Shown: one piece after another, positions 18,488 through 27,451 of the stretch
Position numbering within the stretch: position 1 is the stretch's first letter
Layout of the letters: each line of letters starts with the position of its first letter
Assembly: GCF_003205875.1 (NCBI RefSeq)
Contig: NZ_PUBZ01000091.1
Span: 1 to 64,000, forward strand
DNA: 64,000 bases
Source of the DNA: Herpetosiphon llansteffanensis
GTDB lineage: Bacteria; Chloroflexota; Chloroflexia; Chloroflexales; Herpetosiphonaceae
Direction of reading: 5' to 3'
Notes under the pieces: generated by a model
Seen by the model: only the letters and a program-made list of their open reading frames with translations
The model's database searches: none
What the model was told of the DNA's origin: nothing
Position numbers and translations under genes: made by a program

Positions 18488-19072
18488 CTATGGAGTGGGT
18501 GAAGGTATAGCTGGTAATGTTGGTAATGGAGTCGATGTAACTCCATTCGGAAAAGAAGAAGCATCAACACCAAAATACAATACTAATGCTAATCCTAATA
18601 GCATAACCCCGACTATTACATAAAAAGTTCTTATTCTTCCAAGAGATCTAAATTCCCACCATGACTCTCTCTCTCTGCTATACTTACTAATTGTTGTGGT
18701 TAGTACTATGCTTGGTATTTTATCCTTCAAAAGCTTCTCAATATATTCGCCATGTTGTACTGCACCTAAAAGAAGCTTATGATATGAACGATCAAGAACA
18801 TAGAAGCCAGTCCAAGCTGCCAATCCTGCGACTACAAACCAAGCAGCAAGTGCAGTTTCTCCGAATATTGGTATATAGATCATTACATGATCTTTCAATG
18901 CCGTCCCGGTGGCGGCAATGACTGCCGTAATTACGGTTACGGCAAAATTTCGAATTCGAACTTCTAAATCATTAAAATGTTGTTGGACATCTATTGTTTT
19001 TTTCCATGCTTCAATGGTTAGTTTCAGGATTTCTGAATCTGACTCTTGACTTTTATTGTCTAGTTCGCTCAT
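18488..19072 (-). CDS. Small multi-TM protein, SLATT-like in layout (unassigned family)
   Basis: 194-residue membrane protein in an AT-rich island. A charged cytosolic N-terminus containing 'DVQQHFNDLEVRIRNFA' leads into helix 1 (about residues 43-59), a helix at about 74-94, a cytosolic stretch with 'DRSYHKLLLGAVQHGEYIEKLL', and a last helix (about 149-168), then a Pro/Thr-rich tail. I recognise the 'QxHFNDxExRIRNFA' type N-terminus from uncharacterised membrane proteins but not a named function; the layout resembles SLATT-type pore effectors of defence systems. Start at 19072 lies one base beyond the stop of the HAD gene, so the two are one translationally coupled unit. Function is inference only. 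Confidence 0.8.
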   Translation of the reverse strand: MSELDNKSQESDSEILKLTIEAWKKTIDVQQHFNDLEVRIRNFAVTVITAVIAATGTALKDHVMIYIPIFGETALAAWFVVAGLAAWTGFYVLDRSYHKLLLGAVQHGEYIEKLLKDKIPSIVLTTTISKYSRERESWWEFRSLGRIRTFYVIVGVMLLGLALVLYFGVDASSFPNGVTSTPLPTLPAIPSPTP

Positions 19073-19073
19073 A

Positions 19074-19961
19074 TTAGTCCTTAAAATTATTATCAAATTC
19101 AATAAAGTTGAATAGAGTTAGGATTTCTGAAAAGGACTTGTTTAATATATACGAGGGTGGATAGAGAAGTCCTTTTTTTTGAATTTCCTTTTCTCGCTCA
19201 ACGTCTTCATCTGTCCAATGACTAACATTTCTTAGTAACTCATATTCCTCCTTATGTTGAGAGACTCCATATTTCGCATAAACATCTATAATTGCACATT
19301 CCTGAGCCATAGCTATATCCTTCATCAAACTATCTCCAATATAAATTGTATTATTAATATTAGCTCCGATATTACTAATAATATCCATTAATATTTTTGG
19401 ATTTGGTTTATGTTCTCCATCCGGGATAAAAAAATGTTTAGTTTTCTTTAATTCATAATAGATTTCTGAGAAAAGTCTAGATTCTATTTTCTTTTCTTCA
19501 TCAATTAAATGATCTTTTGGGGAATATACAAAGTCAATAATTCCATCTAAATTCAGGCTCCTGAGTCTATAATTAGTATAAAAAGCTTTAGATTCTGTGT
19601 ATGCAACAATAAGCGTTCCTTTACTCTTTAATTCTCTTAATGTTTTATATACTGTAGGATATAAATTTAAACTTTTCTTTCTGGCATTTCTATATGCATT
19701 TATAGCTGAAATATATGTTTCTAAGACCCCTATATGACTGTGTTTGTTCCTGAGTGATGGTATTTCCTCTATCAAAAAACTATATTCGGAAGAACCATAT
19801 TTTTGATGTATCTGGCGTATATCTTTCAATAATTGGTTACGATCAACATTGCTTATTTTAATAATTTCATCCAACATGGCATTGAACGATTCATACCACA
19901 TATGAACCCAGTCATAAAGAGTATTATCGAGGTCAGTGATAAGAACAGAAATACTTTTCAT
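19074..19961 (-). CDS. HAD-superfamily hydrolase
   Basis: Predicted phosphatase of 295 residues. Motif I is 'DLDNTLYDW' with Asp10 as nucleophile and Asp12; motif II is the Ser/Thr in 'VAYTES'; a Lys in 'HKPNPK' fits motif III; motif IV is 'YIGDSLMKDIAMAQ'. The cap between motifs I and II is helical (C1 type), as in pyrimidine nucleotidase- or phosphoglycolate phosphatase-like enzymes. Start at 19961 has GGAGG five bases upstream, better than the Met four codons earlier. Codon use is strongly AT-biased compared with neighbours, suggesting transfer. It is paired with the membrane-protein gene directly downstream. Confidence 0.88.
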   Translation of the reverse strand: MKSISVLITDLDNTLYDWVHMWYESFNAMLDEIIKISNVDRNQLLKDIRQIHQKYGSSEYSFLIEEIPSLRNKHSHIGVLETYISAINAYRNARKKSLNLYPTVYKTLRELKSKGTLIVAYTESKAFYTNYRLRSLNLDGIIDFVYSPKDHLIDEEKKIESRLFSEIYYELKKTKHFFIPDGEHKPNPKILMDIISNIGANINNTIYIGDSLMKDIAMAQECAIIDVYAKYGVSQHKEEYELLRNVSHWTDEDVEREKEIQKKGLLYPPSYILNKSFSEILTLFNFIEFDNNFKD

Positions 19962-20445
19962 AAGATCCTCCATAAATTATCTATTGCAGCATAGTATAAC
20001 TTTACTCAGTGTCAACTACAGCCACAAATTTTCCAAGGGCAATTTATGGATTGATATCAAATCGAAAAATTTCTGTATCAAAATAAAATATATTTAACTT
20101 AATCATACTAATACATAGCGATCGATATAGATACTTTAGTAAATATGGTTTATGGAGATATAGATATCTTTCTTTAAATACCTTTGGTACACAGTAGAAT
20201 AGGTAGATTACTAATGATTAATTTATGCATACAATAACAGGGTTTACTTATTTTATCCTATCATATAGAAGTAGTCTTTGTCTAGATTACATGCTAATAT
20301 TTGTAGGGCTAAAATTGCCTAAATTACTCTCTTAATATCGTTAGATCTTCTATTTTAAGAGGCGAGACTAGTAATATTCGCAAATATCAATATCATGTCA
20401 TTTTAAATGTATTTGCTCAAAAATTTTTTTGATGAGGTATTGTTC
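19962..20445. other. AT-rich spacer, no gene seen
   Basis: Right part of the AT-rich island. No reading frame with start and ribosome site, no tRNA and no repeat module of the genome-wide type is visible. The promoter of the HAD/membrane-protein unit must lie near its left end, and that of the NUDIX gene near its right end. The lack of the usual repeat words supports a foreign origin. Confidence 0.6.
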
Positions 20446-20991
20446 ATGCCAGCATTTCAGCATTGCCATTGGTGTGGGGCTGCGTTCGATGCGTTGCAAG
20501 GCTTTCCGCGCAAATGTAGCGTTTGTGGCAATTCAACCTATCGCAACCCGATTCCAGTTAGCGTTATTTTAGTGCCTGTTGATGGCGGCTTGTTGACTGT
20601 GCGCCGTGCAATCGAGCCCCGCAAAGGCCAATTAGCCTTACCTGGTGGCTTTGTCAATTTTGATGAGAGTTGGCAGGCAGCAGGCGTGCGCGAGGTATTC
20701 GAGGAAACCAATATTCAGCTTGAGGTGCAAAGCATTCGTGATTGGTGGACGCGTAGCACACCCGATGGCATGATTTTGATTTTTGGCTTGGCCGAGCCAA
20801 TCAGTCGTGCCGCGATTCCAACTGATTTTGATCGTAGTGAAACCGAAGAATTAGTGGTGATCAATCGCCCACAGGTGTTGGCGTTTCCGTTGCACAACGA
20901 AGCTATGCAGGCCTATTTTGAGCGCTTGCAAGCTGAATTTGGTAGCATAGTGGCTGCTTCTAAGAATGACAGAAGCAGCCAGTTCTCGTGA
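20446..20991 (+). CDS. NUDIX hydrolase with N-terminal zinc ribbon
   Basis: Nucleoside-diphosphate-linked hydrolase of 181 residues. An N-terminal zinc ribbon (CHWCG ... CSVCG, residues about 6-27) precedes the NUDIX box, which reads G-x5-E-x7-REVFEET ('GGFVNFDES' then 'REVFEETNI', about residues 66-89). This layout is that of NudC/NADH pyrophosphatase-like or ADP-ribose pyrophosphatase-like enzymes. Start at 20446 rather than 20407 because the GAGG box precedes it and homologous proteins begin at the zinc ribbon. First gene to the right of the AT-rich island. Confidence 0.9.
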   Translation: MPAFQHCHWCGAAFDALQGFPRKCSVCGNSTYRNPIPVSVILVPVDGGLLTVRRAIEPRKGQLALPGGFVNFDESWQAAGVREVFEETNIQLEVQSIRDWWTRSTPDGMILIFGLAEPISRAAIPTDFDRSETEELVVINRPQVLAFPLHNEAMQAYFERLQAEFGSIVAASKNDRSSQFS

Positions 20992-21018
20992 TCAATTGAG
21001 CGTTGAATTGCCAAATTA

Positions 21019-21309
21019 TTAGCGTTGCATTGTCAGTTGATATGGCCCCAAAAGATAGCTAGGAATTTCAATTGGTTGGCTCGTGGCGGCTGTGTGAATG
21101 CCGCTAGCCCCATGATCAATGATCTGATACAACGTGATGTTGGCCGCTGTGTGTTGAAGGCGAAGCGTGAATGTCTGAGCTGCTTGGTGCGCCTCAATCG
21201 TTTGTGCTTGGGCTTGCTCTACTCCGGCCAATGATTGCGCAGTTAAAAGCGCAACAACCAACAGCATCGTAAAGCAAATGCTTAAACTGCTAACAACCAA
21301 TGCCCGCAT
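21019..21309 (-). CDS. Hypothetical small exported or membrane-anchored protein
   Basis: 96 residues with an N-terminal hydrophobic helix (about residues 5-28, ending 'LLTAQSLAGVEQAQAQ'), followed by a short polar domain with no cysteines. It could be a single-pass protein or a cleaved secreted one. No family recognised. It is convergent with the NUDIX gene. Confidence 0.6.
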   Translation of the reverse strand: MRALVVSSLSICFTMLLVVALLTAQSLAGVEQAQAQTIEAHQAAQTFTLRLQHTAANITLYQIIDHGASGIHTAATSQPIEIPSYLLGPYQLTMQR

Positions 21310-21404
21310 ACATGCGTGTCCTTAAAAAAGTTAACGATTATGCTGCAATGTAGTAGATTTTGTTGCATTTGCCTATAGCGCAACAGTCCTACTTTGCTAT
21401 AGTT

Positions 21405-21962
21405 TCACTGCGAATCAGGCGCTTGTTCATCATCATCTTGGGCGCGAATTGCTGCTGTATATTCAGGGTGCTGCACAAAGTGGCCATCCTGCAGAATCTC
21501 GCTATCCCATGGGTTCATAATCAATTGATCCGAGAGTAGGCCAACATAATCTGGGCGAGGGCTAGCCCACGTATGCGCATACAACGCAACAGTTTTGACA
21601 TCAGCAGCACCCATATCGCGCACAACCAAGCCTGCAACCAGCAACGTTTGGCCCGAATCAGCCATCTCATCGACAATCAGCACCCGCCGATTGCGCACTT
21701 TTGCTGGTGGCTTGACCAACCACGATGGATCGCGGCGCACAACTTGATCTTCAAAGCGCCGAGTTAAGCGAATTGGGTAGAGTTCGCGGCGCAACGCGTA
21801 GGAAAGCAAGGTTGCTGGAAATAAGCCACCGCGAGCAATCCCCAAGACCAATTCTGGTCCCCAGGGGGCAATTTGCATGGCCAGTTGGCGGGTTATTTCT
21901 TCGAAACGCTGCCAACTAATCGGGTCTACTCCGCGACGGGTACGATAATCATACGATGCCAT
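21405..21962 (-). CDS. Phosphoribosyltransferase-domain protein
   Basis: Type I phosphoribosyltransferase fold, 185 residues. The PRPP-binding loop is 'VLIVDEMADSGQTL' near residues 94-107, and 'LVLGIARGGLFPATLLSYAL' matches the 'GIxRGG' start of xanthine-guanine or hypoxanthine-type enzymes. Which base it uses is unclear; the XGPT/Gpt-like group is the best guess. Start at 21962 has GGAG upstream. It lies 73 bases after the aldolase gene on the same strand and may be cotranscribed. Confidence 0.88.
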   Translation of the reverse strand: MASYDYRTRRGVDPISWQRFEEITRQLAMQIAPWGPELVLGIARGGLFPATLLSYALRRELYPIRLTRRFEDQVVRRDPSWLVKPPAKVRNRRVLIVDEMADSGQTLLVAGLVVRDMGAADVKTVALYAHTWASPRPDYVGLLSDQLIMNPWDSEILQDGHFVQHPEYTAAIRAQDDDEQAPDSQ

Positions 21963-22035
21963 AAATGGTGCTCCATTGAAAAACGAGCGCATAGCGTGGC
22001 TATGCACTCGCTCGATTTGGCTGGCTCGACGTGGT

Positions 22036-23106
22036 TTAGGCGATGGTAACGTCTTCGCACAAGTACACATCTTGGATGGCTTGCAACAACGCTGCGCCTT
22101 CGGCGATTGGGCGTTGGAAGGCTTTGCGGCCTGAGATCAAGCCAGCCCCACCACCACGCTTGTTAATGACGGCGGTGCGCACTGCTTCGGCGGTGTCGCT
22201 TTCGCCACTCGATGCACCACCTGAGTTGATCAAGCTGGCGCGGCCCATGAAGCAGTTGGCAACTTGATAGCGAACCAAATCGATTGGGTGATCGCTGGTC
22301 AAATCGCTATAGATGCGTTTGTCGGTTTTGCCATATGGGTTGTCTTTTGAGGTAACTGCGTTGTAGCCGCCGTTATTTTCAGGCAATTTTTGCTTGATAA
22401 TGTCGGCTTCGAGCGTCACGCCCAAGTGATTGGCTTGGCCCGTCAAGTCTGCTGAAACGTGGAAGTCGGTGGTGTCGTTTTTGAAGGCGTTGTTGCGCAA
22501 GTAGCACCACAAAATTGTGGCCATGCCCAACTCGTGAGCCATCTTGAAGGCTTGCGCAACTTCGACGATTTGGCGGCCCGATTCTGCTGAGCCAAAGTAG
22601 ATCGTTGCGCCAACTGCAACTGCACCCATTTCGTGAGCTTCTTTGATCGTGCCAAACAAGATTTGGTCGAACTTGTTGGGATATGACAAAAACTCGTTGT
22701 GGTTGATTTTGACCACGAACGGAATCTTGTGGGCATATTTACGGGCAACTGCGCCCAACACACCAAAGGTTGAGGCAACGGCGTTACAGCCACCTTCGAT
22801 GCCAAGTTTTACAATATTTTCAGGGTCGAAATACGCAGGATTAGGAGCAAATGAAGCACCAGCTGAGTGTTCGATGCCTTGGTCGACTGGCAAAATTGAA
22901 AGATAGCCAGTGTTGGCCAAGCGGCCTGTGCCATAGAGGCTTTGCAAGCTGCGCAATACCGGAATACTGCGATCTGAGGCCGTCCAGACCCGATCAACAA
23001 AGTCTGGCCCTGGTTGATGGATCAAATCTTTGCTAATCGTTTTCGATTGATGTTCTAAGAGTGACGATGCTTCATCGCCTAATAATTCTGTAATACGGTC
23101 AATCAT
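22036..23106 (-). CDS. Class I fructose-bisphosphate aldolase (FbaB/DhnA type)
   Basis: Glycolytic/gluconeogenic aldolase forming a Schiff base. The 356-residue protein has '[16 protein letters not shown]' near residue 70, '[11 protein letters not shown]' and '[15 protein letters not shown]', the features of the archaeal-type/DhnA class I family used by many Chloroflexota. The catalytic lysine is expected in the C-terminal half. A TATAAT-like element on the minus strand at 23139-23144 lies about 35 bases before the start. Confidence 0.93.
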   Translation of the reverse strand: MIDRITELLGDEASSLLEHQSKTISKDLIHQPGPDFVDRVWTASDRSIPVLRSLQSLYGTGRLANTGYLSILPVDQGIEHSAGASFAPNPAYFDPENIVKLGIEGGCNAVASTFGVLGAVARKYAHKIPFVVKINHNEFLSYPNKFDQILFGTIKEAHEMGAVAVGATIYFGSAESGRQIVEVAQAFKMAHELGMATILWCYLRNNAFKNDTTDFHVSADLTGQANHLGVTLEADIIKQKLPENNGGYNAVTSKDNPYGKTDKRIYSDLTSDHPIDLVRYQVANCFMGRASLINSGGASSGESDTAEAVRTAVINKRGGGAGLISGRKAFQRPIAEGAALLQAIQDVYLCEDVTIA

Positions 23107-23192
23107 TGAGAATGCTCCTTATGGCTGACAACGCGCCCATTATAGCATGCCGCGCGCAACCACTGGGGTGAGGAAACACTACCCATAGTGAC

Positions 23193-23738
23193 CTATTCGC
23201 TACTAGGCTGGGCATTACGCATGCGAATCATCGAAAATTGCAATGTCGATTGAGCTACTGCCTGCTGCAAGCGCCATAAATTTGGCATAATGCGCAATTC
23301 AACCCCCAAACCTAGCAACTGCCCCAGCAAATCGTCAATCGGATGCAGCGCTTGGGGTGTAACCGTACTTAAACTCATCCAATAGCCCGCCGCCGCATCG
23401 GATAATTCAAACATCGCCTGCGAAAATTCATAGGCATACAGCTTGGTTGAACGAATCCGTTCAAGCCAAGCATGTTCAACCGCAATAATCGTGGCGGCGG
23501 TGCTCAGCCCAAAGAAGCGCGCTTGATCCGCTGCGTTGGTGTGCTGATCGCAGCGAATACAGATCCGTGGGCAATCACGTGGCAACAAATAGTTGACCAC
23601 ATGACTGCCTTGAATTGCCCAAACTAAGTCGGGGTGTTCTGCTTGGCGCGGATGCGGACGTGGCGTAAATTGACTAATCGTGGCATCTTCGCTGAGATGA
23701 TACAGCGCCTCAGGTTTTGGCTGCCACCATTTAGTCAT
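23193..23738 (-). CDS. DUF6886-like protein
   Basis: 181-residue soluble protein whose N-terminus ('LYHLSEDATISQFTPRPHP', 'VWAIQGSHVVNYLLPRDCPR') fits the family I know as DUF6886. No catalytic role is established. It overlaps the upstream acetyltransferase by eight bases, so the two are translationally coupled. Confidence 0.78.
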   Translation of the reverse strand: MTKWWQPKPEALYHLSEDATISQFTPRPHPRQAEHPDLVWAIQGSHVVNYLLPRDCPRICIRCDQHTNAADQARFFGLSTAATIIAVEHAWLERIRSTKLYAYEFSQAMFELSDAAAGYWMSLSTVTPQALHPIDDLLGQLLGLGVELRIMPNLWRLQQAVAQSTLQFSMIRMRNAQPSSE

Positions 23739-24327
23739 GATTCGCTCCAGGCACGAGCATGCTCATGGTTCGCAGATCAATATCATCGCGCACAATATCC
23801 ATCAAAATTTCGTCGTAGCGCTGATTGCCCAAGGGAATTGCGCCGCGCACGCGACCGACCTCGCGAAAACCAGCTCGTTCGTAGGCGCGGCCAGCCCGCG
23901 CATTGTAGCCATAATACCAAAGCTTGATGTTGTACAAATTGAGGAAGAAAAAGCCATATTCGGCTATCAAGCGCACAGCCTCGGTGCCATAGCCTTTGCT
24001 GCGTTGGCTTGATTCGCCAATCATAATGCCCAAGGCAGCGCTTTGACGACGATGATTAATTTCAAACAAACTAATATTACCAATCGGCTGGTGGGTTTCT
24101 TTGATATGAATCGCGAAGGTAAGTCGTTCGGGATTTTGCTTCGAAACTTGTTGATACCAAGCTTCTTCATCTTCAAGCGTGGCCGCAAAGCCGATTGCGC
24201 CCAAATTGGCGGTCATGCCAAGGTCGCTAAACCAGCGCACATACAGCGGCAAATGCTCATGGCGTAGGGTCGCAAAATAAATCTGTTGGCCCGTCACGAC
24301 TGGATAAACTGGATTTTCACTGCTCAT
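23731..24327 (-). CDS. GNAT acetyltransferase, RimJ/RimL-like
   Basis: 198-residue acetyltransferase. Family signs are 'LYVRWFSDLGMTANLG' at the N-terminus, 'AALGIMIGESSQRSKGYGTEA' (acetyl-CoA loop RSKGYG) and 'LWYYGYNARAGRAYERAGF'. This subgroup acetylates ribosomal protein N-termini or antibiotics/spermidine; the substrate is not clear here. First gene of a two-gene unit with the DUF6886-like gene. Confidence 0.9.
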   Translation of the reverse strand: MSSENPVYPVVTGQQIYFATLRHEHLPLYVRWFSDLGMTANLGAIGFAATLEDEEAWYQQVSKQNPERLTFAIHIKETHQPIGNISLFEINHRRQSAALGIMIGESSQRSKGYGTEAVRLIAEYGFFFLNLYNIKLWYYGYNARAGRAYERAGFREVGRVRGAIPLGNQRYDEILMDIVRDDIDLRTMSMLVPGANHD

Positions 24328-24612
24328 AACGACCCTTCTACAAGGCTACAATTGCGATATGCGCTTGATTATAGGCCTTGTAGGCGCGCAAACATCGGTT
24401 TTACGACTGAGTTTTGGCTCAGCCTCAACGCCTTGAGCTGCAAGCATTTAAACGTTGTAAGCTCATTGTACGATTCAGACTATTGATGGTAGTTTTTGAC
24501 ATTGAATCACAGTATAATCAAGCGAACAACCCACATCGTAGCCATGGACCGCGGTTAAAAAGCATGGATTGACCTTGCAACGCTGATAAAAAAGCACTGA
24601 AAGGAACCCTGA

Positions 24613-25104
24613 ATGCAGCTTCCAAATCAACCGTATGTGGTAATTGTTGATGACCAGCCAGCAGCCGCTTTGAGCTTACAAGCTTCGATTGCCGACCAAC
24701 AGCTGAGCTTATTGCGCAACCTTAGTTATGCCTGCGATCGGGTTAGTTCGGTCGCTGATCTAGAACGCCAACTAGGTTTGTACCCACCGCAGAGCATTCG
24801 TTTGATGGTGGTCGATTATGCGATGGTTGGGCGTACGCCGCTGCACGTTATTTATCGCCTACGCACCAGCCGTACCTTGCATCCAGCCTTGCATCCCGAA
24901 GCCTTACTGATTGGCTGGAGCGCCTATGAGGATGTTGATTCGCTGTTTCGTTCGGTCGGCTTCGATGGGTTTATTAGCAAGCATTTAGACCAACGCGACG
25001 TTGCCCAAGCGATCGAATGGATTTATCAGCAACGTTTGCATGGAGCTGGCTGGACGAGCGTTGGTTTGCCGGTGCCATGGGCTAAATCATCGTTAATTGC
25101 CTGA
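24613..25104 (+). CDS. Single-domain response regulator (receiver only)
   Basis: 163-residue protein made of one CheY-like receiver with 'VVIVDDQPAAALSL' (acid pair Asp13-Asp14), the phosphoacceptor in 'LMVVDYAMVG' and the lysine in 'GFISKHL'. No DNA-binding domain follows. It is convergent with, and overlaps by 79 bases, the histidine kinase gene. The kinase is the obvious candidate partner. Confidence 0.87.
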   Translation: MQLPNQPYVVIVDDQPAAALSLQASIADQQLSLLRNLSYACDRVSSVADLERQLGLYPPQSIRLMVVDYAMVGRTPLHVIYRLRTSRTLHPALHPEALLIGWSAYEDVDSLFRSVGFDGFISKHLDQRDVAQAIEWIYQQRLHGAGWTSVGLPVPWAKSSLIA

Positions 25105-26366
25105 ACGCACGGTAAGGCGAGGCTTGTGCATGCGCCACCATGAGCTTGATTTTCAAAGCTGACCGAGCCTTGATGCAACCGCGCAACTTGCATAATTAAT
25201 GCTAAGCCCAAGCCGTTGCCGCCCAGCTTGCCGCTCCAGCCAAGCACCGCCGGAATTTGCTTGCTGGCGAGGCGTTGCAGCAGTTCTTTGGGGTAGCCCG
25301 TGCCGCGATCGCTAATCCTAATAACCACCATCGCCTGCTTAAGATTGCATTCAATTTTAATCTGCTGATCACTGATTAGGCTGGCTTCGATTGAGTTTTG
25401 AATAATCGTGCGCAGCGCCAAGCTCAGAAACAAATCATTGCCTTTGATCAAGATTGGAGCTTGGTTGCAGACCGCGACTTGCAAATAGTTGTGATCAAAC
25501 TGATGGGCGGCGCGCACTTCATTGACAATTTTATGTAGCAGCTCAGCCACATTCAGCGTTTGCAATTGTTGGGGTTGCAACACGCCCTCGCGGGTCAAGA
25601 TTAATAATTGGCTGGTTAATTGCTTAAGCTGTTGGGTTGTGGTTTGTAAGGCTGCCAAGGCTTCGCTGCTGCTAATGCCTGCATTTTGCTGTGGCGCATT
25701 GGCCAAAAAGCGTTCAAACATTGGCACTAAGCCTTCTAAGCCACTGCTATAGCCGCGCAGTTCGTGCTGAAAAAAGCGAATAAATTGGCGTGCTTGTTGT
25801 TCTTGTTCAAGCTGGGCTTTGGCCTGCACCTGAATTTGGGTGGCTCTGCTGGCCGAGCTGCGCAATTGCCACATCGTCAAAAATAAAAGTAAGTTGAAGA
25901 CAATCACCGCCGGATTAATTAAACTCCAGCCTGCTGGATGCAAAATGCTGGCTATTAGCAAAAAAAGCGGATAGCTGAAGATCGGCCATAAACGCCCAGT
26001 CGTGATAATGGCCAGCAAGATGGGCACAGTGATTAAGATAACCGCCGCGCTTTCTAGTTTCACAATACTGAGCGCAATTAAGCAGATTGAAGTCATGCTG
26101 AGCACGATTAACCAACGGGGCCAAGCCAACTGTGGGCGGCGATAGACCAACCAACCAAGCCAAAACAGATACAGCGCCAAACTAAAATCGATCCAAATTA
26201 AGCTCCGTGAGGTATTATGATCGAGGCCAGCTAGCCCCAAACTGCCCACGCCAACACTAAAACAGGCAATTAACCATGTGACCCACGGCAATGGATCAAG
26301 TTCTTGGCCAATGCGTTGATAGGCGTTAAGCCATGATCGGAATAGGTTGCCCCATACATCCTTCAT
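25026..26366 (-). CDS. Membrane sensor histidine kinase
   Basis: 446-residue kinase. About six membrane helices fill residues 20-180 with hardly any extracellular domain, followed by a coiled coil, the dimerisation histidine in 'FIRFFQHELRGYSSG' and a HATPase domain with 'ISDRGTGYPKELL' and 'GGNGLGLALIMQVARLHQGS'. A poly-helical sensor without periplasmic domain resembles peptide- or lipid-sensing kinases. Start at 26366 has GGAG upstream. It lies 62 bases after an isoprenyl diphosphate synthase gene, so the two form an operon; its 3' end overlaps the convergent receiver gene. Confidence 0.87.
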   Translation of the reverse strand: MKDVWGNLFRSWLNAYQRIGQELDPLPWVTWLIACFSVGVGSLGLAGLDHNTSRSLIWIDFSLALYLFWLGWLVYRRPQLAWPRWLIVLSMTSICLIALSIVKLESAAVILITVPILLAIITTGRLWPIFSYPLFLLIASILHPAGWSLINPAVIVFNLLLFLTMWQLRSSASRATQIQVQAKAQLEQEQQARQFIRFFQHELRGYSSGLEGLVPMFERFLANAPQQNAGISSSEALAALQTTTQQLKQLTSQLLILTREGVLQPQQLQTLNVAELLHKIVNEVRAAHQFDHNYLQVAVCNQAPILIKGNDLFLSLALRTIIQNSIEASLISDQQIKIECNLKQAMVVIRISDRGTGYPKELLQRLASKQIPAVLGWSGKLGGNGLGLALIMQVARLHQGSVSFENQAHGGACTSLALPCVQAINDDLAHGTGKPTLVQPAPCKRC

Positions 26367-26428
26367 GATTGCTCCACTGATAGCTGTGGCTATCCGATTG
26401 TTGGCGATCAGTGGTTGGGCCATGCTGT

Positions 26429-27451
26429 TTAGGCGACTTGGGTTTGTGCAAGGCCAACACCGCTGAGGCGCGCCATAAATGTGCAAATCACGTCACGCAT
26501 CCACGATTGCAGGGCGGGCGGCGTTTGTTCTTCGCACGCTATCGCAATCTGGGTCAAGCGATCAAGGGTTGTGGCTAATCCTGCTTCAAGCACATGCTGG
26601 TTAAGTTGTTGGAGGGTTGTTTGGTGCGAATCGCTTAACAAGGCTTGTTTTTTACGCCAAAGCTGGTTAATAAAGCTTGCTAACTGGAGATTATTATCAC
26701 ACGCATCAGCAAGCGGAGCAATAACCCGACCGCGCTGGAGATCGCATCCTTCGCCAAATTGCACCCGTTGTTCTAAAAGGCCCACCACATCGTCAATATC
26801 TTGCATTATTTGGGCAAAGAAATAGGCTGGGGTCGCAGGAAAGAGCGGTTGGCGATGGTACATGAGCGCCAAATTGAGCGCAAATTCGGTCGCAATTTGG
26901 CCTTGACGATAGCGATGTTGCATCCATTCCTCCCAATCGGTTTGCTCCGGATAGCTGTGTTCAACTTCCCAAATTTGTAACGCGCCTAATTCGCGCAAAA
27001 AATGCATGGTTGGCTGAACCAAGCGCGGGTCGATTTGAACTGCTAATTCAGCGACGGTGGCGGTGAGGCTCGTGGCGATTGGCGTGGCCTGGGTTACACC
27101 AAAGCGCGCCGGAACTGTTGCTCGCTCCGAACGCCGACTGGCAATATCAACCGTATCATCCATCACCGCCACTGCTTCCATAGTTAACATAATTACTGGT
27201 AAAGCTCGTTGATGGGCTGGCGTAATGCCGCCCAACTGCTCGGCCAAACTCAAATAGAGCAAGGGCAGCAAAATAAACGATGGTTGTGGATTATCCACGA
27301 CCACATAATCCCAAACATGTTGCAAAGGAGCTGGCATATTGAGCTGGTTGAGCAAACGCCGCGCGACCTGTAAGTGCGGAGCGAAGCTGGCTTGAGAACG
27401 TTGGAAGATGCCTTGGAATTTTTGTGGGAAACGGATCGTGGTGTCTGACAT
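26429..27451 (-). CDS. Polyprenyl/isoprenyl diphosphate synthase-like protein
   Basis: 340-residue trans-isoprenyl diphosphate synthase fold. The first aspartate-rich motif is 'VMDDTVDIAS' (DDTVD); the second is 'QDIDDVVGLLEQ', which lacks the final Asp of a canonical DDxxD, so activity may be altered or specialised. GAGG lies five bases before the chosen start at 27451. It heads an operon with a poly-helical histidine kinase, an arrangement that recalls ComQ (pheromone isoprenylation) rather than a plain carotenoid cluster. No carotenoid genes are adjacent. Confidence 0.82.
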   Translation of the reverse strand: MSDTTIRFPQKFQGIFQRSQASFAPHLQVARRLLNQLNMPAPLQHVWDYVVVDNPQPSFILLPLLYLSLAEQLGGITPAHQRALPVIMLTMEAVAVMDDTVDIASRRSERATVPARFGVTQATPIATSLTATVAELAVQIDPRLVQPTMHFLRELGALQIWEVEHSYPEQTDWEEWMQHRYRQGQIATEFALNLALMYHRQPLFPATPAYFFAQIMQDIDDVVGLLEQRVQFGEGCDLQRGRVIAPLADACDNNLQLASFINQLWRKKQALLSDSHQTTLQQLNQHVLEAGLATTLDRLTQIAIACEEQTPPALQSWMRDVICTFMARLSGVGLAQTQVA

